From assembly GCA_020310875.1 (NCBI GenBank), contig CM035412.1, forward strand, positions 139,106,669 through 139,170,668: a stretch of DNA of 64,000 bases, read 5' to 3'. Made by a program: the position numbers and the translations under genes. The notes under the pieces are model-generated. The model did no database searches. It saw nothing but the letters and a program-made list of their open reading frames with translations, and had not been told where the DNA came from. Below are positions 10,695-22,694 of this stretch, in pieces. This DNA comes from Ceratopteris richardii. Lineage: Eukaryota > Streptophyta > Polypodiopsida > Polypodiales > Pteridaceae. The stretch's first letter is position 1. Every line of letters begins with the position of its first letter.

Positions 10695-11567
10695 AGCATG
10701 TTACACATTATACAAGTGACTGTGTAAGATCATGAATCAAGTAACCCCCATCAAGTGACAACAGTGTCGAAAGCTATCCTGTTGTAGAGCTTTAGTCAAA
10801 GTATCTGCAACATTATCTTGAGTGTGAATGTTCTCAAGAATAATGTGCTCAGTGGCTAAGCAATCTCTAATGAAGTGATACCTCACCTCAATGTGCTTGG
10901 TCTTTGCATGATAGGCCGGATTCTTAGCGAAAGCAATGACACTCTGACTATCACTAAGCAAACGAGGTACATGCTGAGGTAAACCCACCATCACAAGCAA
11001 GACGAGAAAGCCACAAAGCTTCCTTACATGTCTCACTTGCTACAACATACTCTGCTTCTGTGGTGGAAACATCTGTACATTCTTGAAGACGAGATCTCCA
11101 AGAGATAGCACCTCCAGCAAAACGAAAAATGTACCTTGATGTAGACTTACGATTGTCTACACAACTAGCATAGTCAAAATCTGTGTAACCAATAATGGAT
11201 GTTTTCCCTTTACCTAAGCATAGACACTTGTCCTTAGTGCCACTCAGATATCTTAAAATCATCTTGACTGCTTCCCAATGTGTCTTGCCAAGATTAGACA
11301 TATATCTGCTCACAACTCCCACTGCAAATGCAATGTCTGGTCTTGTAGCTACCATAGCATACATGAGACTACAAACATCAGACTGATATGAAATTTTGGT
11401 CATGAATTCCTTTTCCTCATCTGATTTGGGGCAATCATCCTTGCTCAATTTCACATATGTGGGTAAAGGTGTACTTAATGCCTTTCCACCCTACATATTG
11501 AACCTATGAAGTACTTTGGATATGTACTCACTTTGAGACAAGTATATGCATCTTTTGCTCCTATCAC
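10695..11567 (-). mobile_element. Copia family C, minus strand: RNase H and RT C-terminus, 3' part
   Basis: Read on the minus strand, 11454-10954 encodes the RT/RNase H linker (YAMVATRPDIAFAVGVVSRY and TEAEYVVASETCKEALWLSR). 11036-10737 encodes the RNase H end (SDSQSVIAFAKNPAYHAKTK, HIEVRYHFIRDCL). The sequence is closely similar to 56100-56990. It is interrupted at 11567 by copia B and resumes at 17947. The right-hand CACTA terminus abuts its 3' end at 10694. Confidence 0.9.
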
Positions 11568-12558
11568 TGTTGGAAATCAATGAACATATGGTCCACAAAC
11601 CACATCTCCAACAATCCTACTTAGGACTTAGCCATTTTTTTTGTACATTTTGAGTTAAAATTTTTAGGCTAGATAGATAGAGTTTCATGAAAGCTATCTA
11701 GTGATATGCGTTATTCTGTCATCAGAGGTCAGAATTAGGAGAGAATTCAAACCCTAGTGTCTGCCCTAAAATGATACCATGCATATTTTTGAGGTTCTTG
11801 ATGTAAAAAACATAAAAAGCTAGGTTAGGTTTAGTAGATGGCAAAAGCAACTAAAAATAGCGATAAAAAATAAAGCTAGACTTTAAAAATAATGATAGCG
11901 ATTTAAAAATCAAAAACAGCGATTGGCTTTAAGAAAACTTACGATCAGCTTTTCTGGAAGTTTCATCGTGGATTTTTTTCCTTGGAGGCCAATAGAGGTG
12001 TGGGCAACACTTTTGAGACATCAAGGAGTCGTCATTTCTTGAGGTGATGTTGCTATAGTGTCAATTTTGGAGTTCTGAAACTTTGGAGGATAAGGAGAGG
12101 TGAAGAAGAGACTATTCTCTTGGAGCAAGGAGTTTTCTACAAGTTTGGAGCAGCTATCTTTTGTAAGTTAATCCTATATTCTATTTTAGGGTTTCTAAAA
12201 CCCTAATTTCAGAATTAGGGTTTACTGATTTTCACATTTGTTGCACTTTCTTGAGAGGTTAGGTTCACTCCGTTGCTCATATGCTTCACACATACTCAGA
12301 TTATAATAGCATAATCTGATTTTGTACTTCATCATCTTCTTGTTTATTCTTCCATCTAGTGAGTGCACCATCATATATGGTTGAGTAGTACTCCCATTTT
12401 GTAATTTGGCCATCTACATTAGTGAGTAAGCAATTTGCTTATGTTACATATTCTTGTCTCAAGTATCTTTATATCTCTCACTTATCGTCGTGTGTAATTA
12501 AATGTGTATGCTCAAAGGTTGTTAGTATTGGAAGATCCTGGGGCCCCAAATTCCAACA
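11568..12558 (+). repeat. 5' LTR of copia B (991 bp)
   Basis: Starts TGTTGGAAATCAATG and ends TTCCAACA. It matches 16952-17946 along its whole length, with scattered substitutions and small indels, e.g. 'gttagtattg' present only in this copy near 12520. Confidence 0.95.
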
Positions 12559-12559
12559 C

Positions 12560-12573
12560 TTGGTATCATAGCA
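12560..12573 (+). promoter_or_regulatory. Primer binding site, copia B
   Basis: TTGGTATCATAGCA directly after the LTR; one mismatch to the complement of the initiator-Met tRNA 3' end (TGGTATCAGAGC). Confidence 0.9.
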
Positions 12574-12598
12574 TAATTGACATACACATTTAGTTAAG

Positions 12599-13660
12599 AT
12601 GAGTGAGTATAGAATTGAGATTGAGGACAAGTTAGAAGGATCGTCAAATTATCCGATGTGGAGTTTCATGATGATTAATTTGTTAGTGACAAAGGATTTA
12701 TGGAGTATCGTCAATGGAACCTTATCAAGACTAAGACGAGAAGTCGAAGAGTAGGATACACCAACTTCACGAGGAATTGGTGTTGCAATCATAGCTCATC
12801 AAGAACCAAATGAAGAAGAGGTAACCACTTCTACATCCAGAGTCACAGGTAGATCCTTAGTTAGAGTTCCTCCTACTAAAGAACAAGTAAGATGGGATGC
12901 TAGATTTTAGCTCTCTCATTCATAGCAATGAGTGTCAAAAAGCATATTCTACCACAAATCAGATCTTGTAGAAGTTCTAGACAAGCTTGGTTAAAGCTTG
13001 AGAATCTTTTTCAGAGCAGAAATCCTGCTAGGAAAGCTCACTTGAGGAGACAACTAGAAAACACAAGGATGAAGGCTGGCGAGTCAATTCAAACCCATTA
13101 CAAAGCTCATTGATTTGAGAGATCAACTATAAATGTAGGAGTTGAGATATCTGATGAAGAAATGGTAAATACACTGAATAATTCACTCCCTATCTCATGT
13201 CGCTCTTTTATTACTACTCTTACTCTTAAAACAAGAGAAAGCAAGATTACATTTGAAGAGTTACAATTCTTGCTACTTCAAGATGATGATCAGTTGAAGG
13301 GAGAATGAAGAAGGACTTGTGTCTTCATCAAAGGGTAAAAAGCAGAAGAAGGATAAGAAGGAGAAATGATCCAATAAGGAAAGTAAGTCCTCTTCACCTT
13401 CTACTTTAGATTCTATTTCTACTACAACTAAAGAGAAGTCTTCAAAGAAGAAGGAAGCATTATGTCACTATTGCAAGAAACTTGGACATTTTATAGTAGT
13501 TTGTCAGAAAAGGATTACTGCAGAAAAGAAAAAAGCATCATGTAATGTTGTAGAAGATGATAAAAAAGGGAAACCTCAAGGTGATTCTTATGCATGTATC
13601 GTCATTGAGGAAGTCTCTTTTGATCAGGCAGCTTTACAAGTTCTTTCAGCAGATCCTTGA
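12599..13660 (+). pseudogene. gag: Copia B gag
   Basis: ATG at 12599 opens MSEYRIEIEDKLEGSSNYPM, then WSFMMINLLVTKDLW, the conserved N-terminus of copia Gag (nucleocapsid/capsid). A downstream block, RSSRQAWLKLENLFQSRNPA, fits the UBN2-type region. A CCHC zinc knuckle (CHYCKKLGHFIVVC) lies at 13465-13506. The frame is broken by TAG near 12752 and 12908 and by further stops and shifts up to 13370. No full-length Gag is possible. Confidence 0.85.
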
Positions 13661-16600
13661 ATATTTGATTCAAGTGCTACAAAGCATATGATAGGATGTA
13701 GAGAAGTATTTTCTTCTCTATCCTATTCTTCAGATAGAAGCGTTACTAATGCAGATGGCAATGATTTAGATATTGTAGGAATAGGTATAGTAACCCTAAA
13801 GTCAAGAGATGGTGGTAATTTTCAAATTTCAGATGTTTTATATGTACCTTATATCAAGAAGAATATGCTACCTATATCTGCATTTTTAGGAGATGGTAAT
13901 TACAAAGTTGAATTGGAAAGAGATCTTTGTAAGATTTTGTCACACAAAGAAGAGAAGTGTATTTTGCAAGGTGAGCACAAAGGAGGGATTTTTATTTTGT
14001 CAAAAATCAATCAAGCATATGCTGTCAAATCTTCGTCACCGGTGGAAGATATGAAGTTATGGCATGAAAGATTTGGACATATTAGTTTTGGAGCTCTCAA
14101 GAGTATCAAAGATAGAGGTATGGTTGAGAGTTTACCATCATTCAAGCTACCAGATGATTCAAATATATGTGAAGGATGTCTTGAAGGTAAAGTGCATAAA
14201 CTACGTTTCAAGAAGAATGGTCATATTACAGCTACCAGGAAATTGCAGATAATACATTCAGATGTGAATGGATCTATGAGAGCAGAATCTATTCAAGGTT
14301 TTAGGTATTTTGTTTTATATGTTGATGATTTTATGAGATATTCATGGATCTATGGTCTTAAGTTGAAGTCATAAGTCTTTCCAACATTCAAGAAATTTGT
14401 AGCTATGGTTGAAAATGAAAGTCAGTTAACTGTCCAGATTCTTAGAAGTGATAGAGGTGGAGAATACTTATCAAATGAGTTTCAGACATTTCTTGAAGAA
14501 AAAGGTATTACTCGACACCTTACTATTGCTTACACTCCTCAGCAAAATGATGTTGCAGAAAGAAGGAATAGAGTACTTGTCAAGATGATGCGGAGCATGA
14601 TGGCGTCCAAGAAGCTTTCACCAAAATTCTGGTTTGATGTAGTACATACAGCAAATCACATTTTGAACAGGTCTTCTACAAAAGCTTTAAAGGTAACCAG
14701 AAAACTCTAGACTTCCCTTCCTTCATCTCTGTACACCTTATGAAGCATATTATGGAAGAAAACCTAATGTGAGCTATTTCAGAGTGTTTGAATCATTATC
14801 TTATGTTCATATTGAGAAAAAGGATCATGGCAAACTAGATGTAAAAGCAAGGAAAGCTATTTTTATTGGATATCCTATTGAAAGTAAAGGATACAGGTTT
14901 TATGTTCCAAAGACAGGTGAAGTTATCCTTTCACGCAATGCATATATTGCTGAAAATAAGATATATGATAAAGAGGCAAAAATTCCAGAGTTCATTAGTG
15001 AAAATGAATATGGATTTTTTAGAAGGAATTTGGATGTACATGCTCAGCCATATCAGGAGGGAACTAAAATTCCTAGGATTGAAGAAAGAGGAATTTCACA
15101 ACCTTCTACAGAATCAATTCCACATGAGACTTTAGTTCCATAAATGGAAGAAAGTACTAGAGTTCCAGAAAGTCCTAGAACCTTAGAGGGACAAATTCTA
15201 GAACCAGTGGAAACTGAAGAGTCAGAAAGAGTATCACCACTATTTAAGGATACACCTACTTGGTTATATCAGACATGGAAAGATAGTGGTATAAAGACTT
15301 TTACAGGAAGAACAAGGAGTCAAACTAAACAACAACAACAAAAAGATCATGTAACTTTTGCTGAAGGCTTTGAGATTCATGATATTTTAGCACTCACAAT
15401 ACTTGAAGATGAACCTGCATGTGTTAAAGATGCACTTAACATTCCTATTGGGAGAAAAACTATGCAAGAAGAGATTGCTTCTATTCATAAGAATCAAACA
15501 TGGAAGTTATGTGAGTTACCAGAGGGAAAGAAAGCTATAGGTGTAAAGTGGATCTTCAAAATCAAACAGAAAGCAGATGGTACTATTGATAGGTACAAAG
15601 CCACATTAGTTGTCAAAGGATATGCACAACAAAAAGGTATTGATTATGATGAGACATTTGCTCCTACCTCTAGGATGACAATAATTAGATCAATACTTGC
15701 TTTAGCAACATACTTTGATTGGAATGTATATCAACTTGACATAAAGATTGCTTTTCTAAATGGAGATTTACATGAAGATGTATATGTTCAATAGCCAAAA
15801 GGTTTTGAAGAAACAGGTAAAGAACATTTAGTATGTAAGCTTATAAAAGCTTTGTATGGATTAAAACGGGCACCTAGAGCATGGTATGAAAAGATACACA
15901 CATATCTTATATCCATTGGTTTCCATAACTCAGATGCAGCTCCAACTCTTTATGTCAAAGCTGAAATCGGTTTGATGATTATATCAATCATTTATGTGGA
16001 TGATATTATAGTCACAGGTCCTAGAGATGAAGATTTGTAGATGTTCAAAGAACAATTGAAGCAGACATTTGATGTAAATGATTTAGGAATTTTGCATTAT
16101 TATCTTGGAATTCAATTTCTATTTAAAGATGAGTGTATCTATATGGCGTAGCAAAAGTACATTGAGAAACTATTAGAAAGGTTCCAGATGACTGAAGCTA
16201 AACCTATGTAGACACCTATGGATCAGAACACATCTTTATAGATAGTAGCAGATTAAGAATCATTTGATGCTACTTTATATTGTCAAGGAGTTGGGTGCTT
16301 GATATATCTATGTAATACACGTCCATATATACAGTTTGCAGTTTCTCAAGTATCAAGGTTCATGCATAATCTGACAAAGTTACATTGGAAAGCAATAAAG
16401 TGAACCTTCAGATATTTGAAGGGAACTTCAAATTATGCTATGGTATTCTCAAAATCTACACATTTACTACTAAAAGGATTTTGAAATTCTCAATGGGCAG
16501 GAGATAGAGACACTAGAAGAAGTACTAGTGGTTTTTTTTTTATCTCGAAGATTGTCTTATCTCATGGCTTTCGAAGAGACAACCCACCGTTGCAACTTCA

Positions 16601-16937
16601 TCAAGTGAAGCTGAATATCGTGCAACCTTTACAACTACTTTGGAATCAGTTTGGTTGCAGAAGATTTTCAGTTATCTAAATGTAAGAGTACATGAGCCCA
16701 TTCAGATATTTTCAGATAGCCAGAGTGCAATAGCTATAGCAAAGAATCCAGTGCATCATGCAAGGACAAAACATATAGAGGTTCACTACCACTATATTCG
16801 AGAATAGATAGCAAAGAAGCACATTGACTTGGTTTATGTTCCTTCTAATGAGAACGTTGCAGATATATTTACCAAAGCATTGACTAGAGATAGTCATGAG
16901 AAGATGTGCAGATTACTGAAGCTTGTACCAATATGAC
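13661..16937 (+). pseudogene. pol: Copia B pol: protease, integrase, RT, RNase H
   Basis: Protease has IFDSSATKHM (DSG changed to DSS) at about 13664. Pre-integrase: LWHERFGHIS and CEGCLEGKVH (14055-14200). Integrase catalytic sites: IHSDVNG, then LRSDRGGEY near 14437 and PQQNDVAERRNR near 14540. RT starts at KTMQEEIASIHKNQTWKLCE (about 15456) and has [13 protein letters not shown], then YVDDIIV at 15992. RNase H has SSSEAEYRA around 16600 and HHARTKHIEVHYHYIRE at about 16755. Stops include TAA 14372-14374, TAG 15792-15794, TAG 16038-16040 and TAG 16149-16151; no frame is complete. Confidence 0.9.
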
Positions 16938-16938
16938 A

Positions 16939-16951
16939 TTGAAGGAGGTAT
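16939..16951 (+). promoter_or_regulatory. Polypurine tract, copia B
   Basis: 'ttgaaggaggtat' immediately precedes the 3' LTR, as expected for plus-strand DNA priming. Confidence 0.8.
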
Positions 16952-17946
16952 TGTTGGAAATCAATGCACATATGGTCCACAAACCACATCTCCAGCAATC
17001 CTACTTAGGAGTTAGCCATTTTTTTTGTACATTTTGAGTAAAACTTTTTTAGGTTAGATAGATAGAGTTTCATGAGAGCTATCTAGTGATATGCATCATT
17101 CTATAATTAGAGGTCAGAATTAGGAGAAAACTCAAACCCTAGTTTCTGCCCTAAAATGATACCATGCATATTTCTGAGATTCTTGATGTACAAAACATAA
17201 AAAAGCTAGGTTAGGTTATTAGTAGATGGCAAAAGCAACTAAAAATAATGATAAAAAATAAAGCTTGACTTTAAAAATAACGATAGTGATTTAAAAAGCA
17301 AAAACAGTGATTGGCTTAAAAAAAAACTTACGATCAACTTTTTTGGAAGTTTCATCGTGGATATTTTTGCTTGGAGGCCAAAGCTATATAATAGAGGTGT
17401 GGGCAACACTTTTGAGACATCAAGGAAGAGTGACTTCTTGAGTTGATGCTGCTATAGTGTCAATTTTGGAGTTTTGAAGCTTTGGAGGCTAAGGAGAGGT
17501 GAAGAAGAGACTATTCTCTTGGAGCAAGGAGTCTTCTACAAGTTTGGAGCAACTATCTTTTGTAAGTTAATCCTATATTCTATTTTAGGGTTTCTAAAAC
17601 CCTAATTTCATAATTAGGGTTTGCTGATTTTCAGATTTGTTGCACTTTCTTGAGAGGTTAGGTTCACTCCGTTGCTCATATGCTTCATGCATACTCAGAT
17701 TATAATAGCATAATCTGATTTTGTACTTCATCATCTTCTTGTCTATTCTTCCATCTAGTGAGTGCACCATCATATGGTTGAGTAGTACTCCCATTTTGTA
17801 ATTCGGCCATCTAGAATAGTGAGTAAGCAATTTGCTTACATTACATATTCTTGTCTCAAGTATCTTTCTATCTCTCACTTATCATCTTGTGTAATTAAGT
17901 GTGTATGCTCAAAGGTTGGAAGATCTTGGGGCCCCAAATTCCAACA
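16952..17946 (+). repeat. 3' LTR of copia B (995 bp)
   Basis: TGTTGGAAATCAATGC to AATTCCAACA. Partner of 11568-12558. Followed by the target duplication ATCAT. Confidence 0.95.
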
Positions 17947-18275
17947 ATCATGAGTAATGTGCATGCCAAGAATATGTTTGGCATCCCCCAAATCCTTCAT
18001 ATCAAATGGACTCAACTTCTTTTTGAGGATTGACAAATCATAAGAGGACTTCCCAGCAATCAGCATATCATCAACATAAAGTATCAAGCATATCAAGCTG
18101 CCATTGAGCATCTCTTTGTGTAGAGACAATGATCCTCATTGCTTCGAGAATAGCCTTGAGACTTCATAAAAGCATCAAACTTTTGGTACCATTGTCTAGG
18201 GGACTATTTAAGTCCATAAAAGCTCTTCTTAAGCTTACACACTAGACTTTCCTTGCCACGAAGTACATAACCCAC
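17947..18275 (-). mobile_element. Copia family C, minus strand: RT segment right of the copia B insertion
   Basis: On the minus strand it encodes LICLILYVDDMLIAGKSSYD, with an intact YVDD active site, then the SYDLSILKKKLS block seen also at 57060. The match to 56985-57300 ends near 18275, where a different copia takes over. This is the upstream half of the element whose 3' half is 10695-11567. Confidence 0.9.
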
Positions 18276-18800
18276 TCACCTCCTCCATCTGACCTTAGTC
18301 GTTTTAGGCTTCTTCCTGTTTGGTTTTCCACAAGTGCAAGATACTTCTGAAAGCAACTTCATCTTTGTGCTTCATAAAATATAATATAGTCCACCTACTG
18401 AAATCATCAATGAAAGACACATAGTACCTTGAGCCAGAAATTGAAGGATCCTTGCTTGGTCCCCACACATCTGTGTGGACAAGCTCCAAGTAATCCTCAT
18501 GCATGTAGCCTTTCTTTGAGAAGGGTAACCTGTGAGATTTACCAAATTGACATGCACCACATTTATAGATCATGTGTTGCTTGGATAGATTAGGTAAAAT
18601 GTTACATCGTTTGAATCTTGACTATTCTTCAAATGCATTTCTTCTTCTAGAAGCATTGTAGAAAACTCTTCGAAGGTAAGAGGTGAAGGTATAACTTGAG
18701 TGTTAACGAAAATTATGAGCCCATCATGTTTTGTACGAAGAATTTGAAAGCCAAAAGCTATGTGGTAAAGCCCGAGTTTTTACCATACACTTTTCCATCT
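18276..18800 (-). mobile_element. Copia family G fragment, minus strand: gag joined to integrase
   Basis: 18573-18304 encodes a pre-integrase/integrase start (CGACQFGKSHRLPF, LVHTDVWGPSKDPSISGSRY, FIDDFSRWTILYF). Just upstream on the same strand (about 18790-18610) is Gag-like sequence with PLTFEEFSTMLLEEE. Protease is missing between them, so an internal deletion fused gag to integrase. The family differs from C and A by sequence. Confidence 0.75.
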
Positions 18801-20606
18801 CCATGAGAGACCTATTCTTTCTTTTAGCAATTCCATTCTATTGAGGCTTTATATGGCATTGTACACTGATTTTTTATCCCACATTAAGCTAGAAATGCAT
18901 TAAAATCAGAAGACATATAATCCCCTTGTGAATCAAAATAGAGCGTTCCCAATTTAGATGTTGACATATTTTTAGCATAACAAGAAATTGTTTGAAGGAC
19001 ATAAACACTTTGGACTTTGCTTTCAATGGATATATACATGCATGCCTGGAATAATTATTAATAAAAGTCACAAATTAAAGGTAGTTCCCAAAAGAAGATG
19101 TCTGTGTACGACCACAGACATCACTATAATCAAGCTCCAATTTATGAGCAGCTCAAACTGAACCATCTTTATGGAAAGAAGAACATTGTATTTTGCCCAA
19201 AATAATAGCCTTCAAAAACATGTTTACAAGGTTCCTCAAGTTTGGGCAGAGAGAAAACCATTTCAGATCTTTGAAGGCATAGCAAACTAGCATAATCCAA
19301 ATGAACAAAGTGTATATGTCAAAGCTTTGCATATGAGATAGCGTGATAATCTTGTATTGCACATGCTAAATCATTCACAGATTTTGTATAGTTTATGAGC
19401 TTATACAGCCCATAACATAAAATGCCAGAAGCCATAATAACATCACCATTTGGCAGATCATGAATCGTGCATTTGTCATCAACAAATTCGACGAACAAGC
19501 CAATCTTGGCTAATGTTGAAACTAGAAAAAAGGATTTCTTGATCCCTGGCACAAACAAAGCATCTGACAATGTGAAAGAACTACCATCAATAATAGTCAA
19601 AATTATTTTATCAACTCCCATTACAAGATAAGAGGATTTGTTAGTGCATGTGACAATATTCCCTATAGGGGCAACCTCAAGTGAACTAAAGTAACTACAT
19701 TATGAAATTATATGTTTGGTTGCCCCACTATCAAAGTAACAAGCATCTAAGTCTATTGTAAACATACACTACTCATGAGAAGATGGGTCATAGCTGCATG
19801 AAATTGTCCATGGAATCTTCTTCATTCATGTGCTCTCTCTCCAACTATTTTTGGAGGTAAGCAACATGATCCTCATTTCTTGCTTGGTATAAGGTCATAA
19901 ATCTATCCCAAACATCCTTTTTTGTCTTGCAAGAGAAAAGGTGAGGGATAATGTCACATTTGATAGACAAAGTTATCAATGCATGTGCTTGGGCATCTCT
20001 TCTATCCGAATGAAGTTGCTCTATAGTAGGTGCGGCAAGAACCATAGCACGAACAAGAATATGAAGATCATCATCTTCAACGCCATTTACATCACCTTCA
20101 ATAACTATACTTGCAGGTGTAGTAGGGTGTTCTTCAATACCCTACACAATATTCCACATCCCTTTTGGTACCAATGCATGATGCATCATATATGCCCATA
20201 ATGGGTGCTTAGTACCATCCAACTTGTCCTCAATAGCCAACATATGGAATACATCATTGCTCTCAACTATGGCCACTGAATAAATACCTTGATGCAAAAA
20301 AATGATTGTATCGCAAAATGTTGAGCAAAACTACCCTATTGAGCTTTGCTAAACCTGTAGCAGACTTTGAGGTGCTTGTACTCGGAAACAAAAACTTGTA
20401 CATATGTTTGGCACAAAAGGATGAAATTACCTACATAGGCACTTTGATATTGCATTTGGAGGCCAAAATGAGCTCACATCAAAATTTGAACATCATAAAG
20501 TGAGGTTGTTTTGAGCTCCTAATTGCCATGAGTATGCTCATCAATTTTCATGCAATTTTGAGAGTGTAACCCAAGGGTTGTTGATGATTCACTAGATGAA
20601 GTGATG
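18801..20606 (-). mobile_element. Copia family A, minus strand: gag, protease, integrase remnants
   Basis: Integrase core remnant at 19071-18889 (INNYSRHACIYPLKAKSKVF). Pre-integrase/protease region at 19621-19319 (DGSSFTLSDALFVPGIKKSF), closely similar to 33000-33200. Gag at 20045-19845 (LSIKCDIIPHLFSCKTKKDV, LYQARNEDHVAYL). Several frameshifts. With the LTR at 20625-20920 and a degenerate primer site at 20607-20624 this is the 5' half of a family A element. Confidence 0.85.
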
Positions 20607-20624
20607 ACCTACTCTACTACCAAT
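20607..20624 (-). promoter_or_regulatory. Degenerate primer binding site, copia A (minus)
   Basis: On the minus strand: ATTGGTAGTAGAGTAGG, derived from the TTGGTATCA(A/G)AGCAGG of the family; it abuts the LTR. Confidence 0.7.
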
Positions 20625-20920
20625 TGTTAGATTTTGCGGTTTGTAGAAGCACATGAACAACACTAGGAAGAAGAAGAAGCTTGGAGCACAACACAACACT
20701 AAATGAACAACCAATGGAATGTACAAGAATAAGTAACCCGTTAGGGTTATAGGCATATATACAAGCTAGGGGAAAAAACCTCCTAACGGGGGAAAAAAGT
20801 GTCTCGGTAGTCCTAAGTGTGTTGAATAATATGTGTTGTAAATGTTGAATGGAAGCTTATACCTACCGTTCACCTAAAGGTAAACTAAATGATACACATC
20901 ACTACCAAAATGTATCAACA
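20625..20920 (-). repeat. LTR of copia A, minus strand (296 bp)
   Basis: On the minus strand it starts TGTTGATACATTTTGGTAG and ends CTAACA. It shares 'aggttttttcccc', 'cttgtatatatgcctataac' and 'gttgtgctccaagcttcttc' with the LTRs at 31271, 36991 and 39436. The TATA-like 'tgtatatatgc' is the probable core promoter. Confidence 0.85.
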
Positions 20921-20984
20921 ATATTCTCTCAATTATAAGATAAAAAATGGACATGGATAATGAAAATAAAATATTCTTGTTGTT

Positions 20985-21608
20985 ATGCACCTTGCCATCA
21001 TCATGGGATACATCTTGCATAGCTATTAGCAATAGTGCACCTGGTGGTAAACTGGTCTATGATGATATATGTGGAGCACTCTTGAGTGAGGAGTCATAGA
21101 AAATCTATGGTTGGAACTCAGAGTGGAGATGCATATAATGTTTGTGATTCTTACCAAGAAAAGAATCAACAACGTGGCAGGAGCAAGAACAAGGAAAAGA
21201 GTGTTCAATAGAATAAGAGTAGAAGTAAATCAAGGAAGAAGGATATCAAATTTCATTATTGACATAAGAAAGGATGCATGAAGAAAATTTGTTATGCATT
21301 AAAGAATGCTAAAGGTAAAGGACAGAATGTTGATGGGCATGTTAAATAATTACTACCTGCACCATCTTCTTTGACTATGAAGATTGAAGAAATTAATGCT
21401 ATTTTTGATGATGCTCATGTGTTGAAACTTGACAGTACTATGCCCACTGAGGCTCTTAAGTTTGGTTCTCCTTCCCACATGTGGCTTCTTCTTTCCATGT
21501 GACACTGCATAGAGAATGGTTCTCTACTTATGCAACAAACTCCCTTGGTACCATGAAACTTGATGACTCTTACCAGTGTGACATTGTCTCGATTGGAGAT
21601 GTGGTTGT
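20985..21608 (+). mobile_element. Copia family C fragment, plus strand: gag end to protease
   Basis: Runs parallel to 59640-58990 in inverted orientation: the same blocks encode SNHRFSM-type and zinc-knuckle-region peptides, then PSSLTMKIEEINAIFDD and the protease surroundings (REWFSTYATNSLGTMKLDDS). Multiple frameshifts. It is cut off at 21608 by the LTR of copia D. Confidence 0.85.
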
Positions 21609-22669
21609 TGTTGGTGCAAATGCCAAGCCTTCACATTTGGCTAGGCATTGGAAGTATTAAGTGCAACTCTTTGAAGAACTACATGAACCATTGCTTATCG
21701 TTTTTACCATTAACTTTTGTAAAAGTTATTTGACTTAGAAGAATCTTGTAAATGCCACTAAACTCGTGGAGTTAGGAGAACTTTATGGTACGAGTTTCTC
21801 TGAGAGAATATCTTCTCATTTAGAGGAAGAACTTTTAGGTGGAGAATCATTTTAATTTCAAATTCAAATGAGAAGGACTTCACTATAAAGGTACATGGAA
21901 AATCTCGTGGTTGTGACACTCCCTTTTGGGAGCCATACATTGATCATTAGTAGAGGTTGATTAGCACACTTCATTGCTCACTCACCTCACTATCATTTGG
22001 CATCATTTCTTTGCCAACAATTTTGTAAAATCATTTTACATAATACATATACATCATTAAGTATCTCTGTTGAGTTCTCTGCCAGTGTCACTCAAAACAA
22101 TGTACTTGTCTTGCTCATATCTCATTGATCTCTCCATCATTTTCAATGATCTATAGCTTCTTGGAACAAGCTCAAAGTCTACTACAAGTATCAAAGTTTT
22201 GAAGAAGTTCCATTCAGAAAATTGGGAGAAAAGTGCATCAAATTGGTCACTAGTCATTCTCTACACATTCCCTAAAAAGTCAGGGGTAAGCTTCTACTTG
22301 CTAAAGACATTGCTCTGTGTATAGTCAATCATTTTAAGTGATTTTACTTGGAAACATTATCTCTCTAAGATAATTAGATACCCTCATAAGGAATTTGTCT
22401 AATTGCTATTGTACTGGAAGCATTGAGCAAAACATCCAACAGGTGTCAAAACCAAAATAACAACTTTTTGGTCACAAGCTGGGTGCAAACTTATCTGTTT
22501 TGATCTGATTGGTTGAAGCATCATCTCTAAACGACATAGGCACTTATTTAGTTTCATTGGGAAGCTAAAATGGTGTACATCACAACTCTGAAGTGAAAGA
22601 GGGTAGGTACAAAGTAGGGATTAGCAGTACCAACTCATTTCTTGAGGTGTCCATCCATCTTTCCCAACA
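21609..22669 (+). repeat. 5' LTR of copia D (~1061 bp)
   Basis: Bounded by TGTTGGTGCAAATGCC and ATCTTTCCCAACA. Only one copy is in the window, so the left edge rests on the TG and the end of copia C homology. Confidence 0.75.
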
Positions 22670-22670
22670 G

Positions 22671-22684
22671 TGGTATCAGAGCAA
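22671..22684 (+). promoter_or_regulatory. Primer binding site, copia D
   Basis: TGGTATCAGAGCAA, an exact match to the initiator-Met tRNA primer-site consensus, one base after the LTR. Confidence 0.95.
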
Positions 22685-22694
22685 TTGACGTAAA

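Larger units (their letters stand above)
11568..17946 (+). mobile_element. Complete Ty1/copia LTR retrotransposon (family B) nested in family C
   Basis: LTRs at 11568-12558 and 16952-17946 start TGTTGG and end CCAACA. A tRNA-iMet primer site follows the 5' LTR and a purine tract precedes the 3' LTR. Flanks are ATCAC (11563-11567) and ATCAT (17947-17951), a 5-bp target duplication. The empty site survives in the copia C copy at 56971-56985 (ctatcacgagtaatg). Domain order gag-PR-IN-RT-RH is copia. Many stops make it inactive. Confidence 0.95.
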
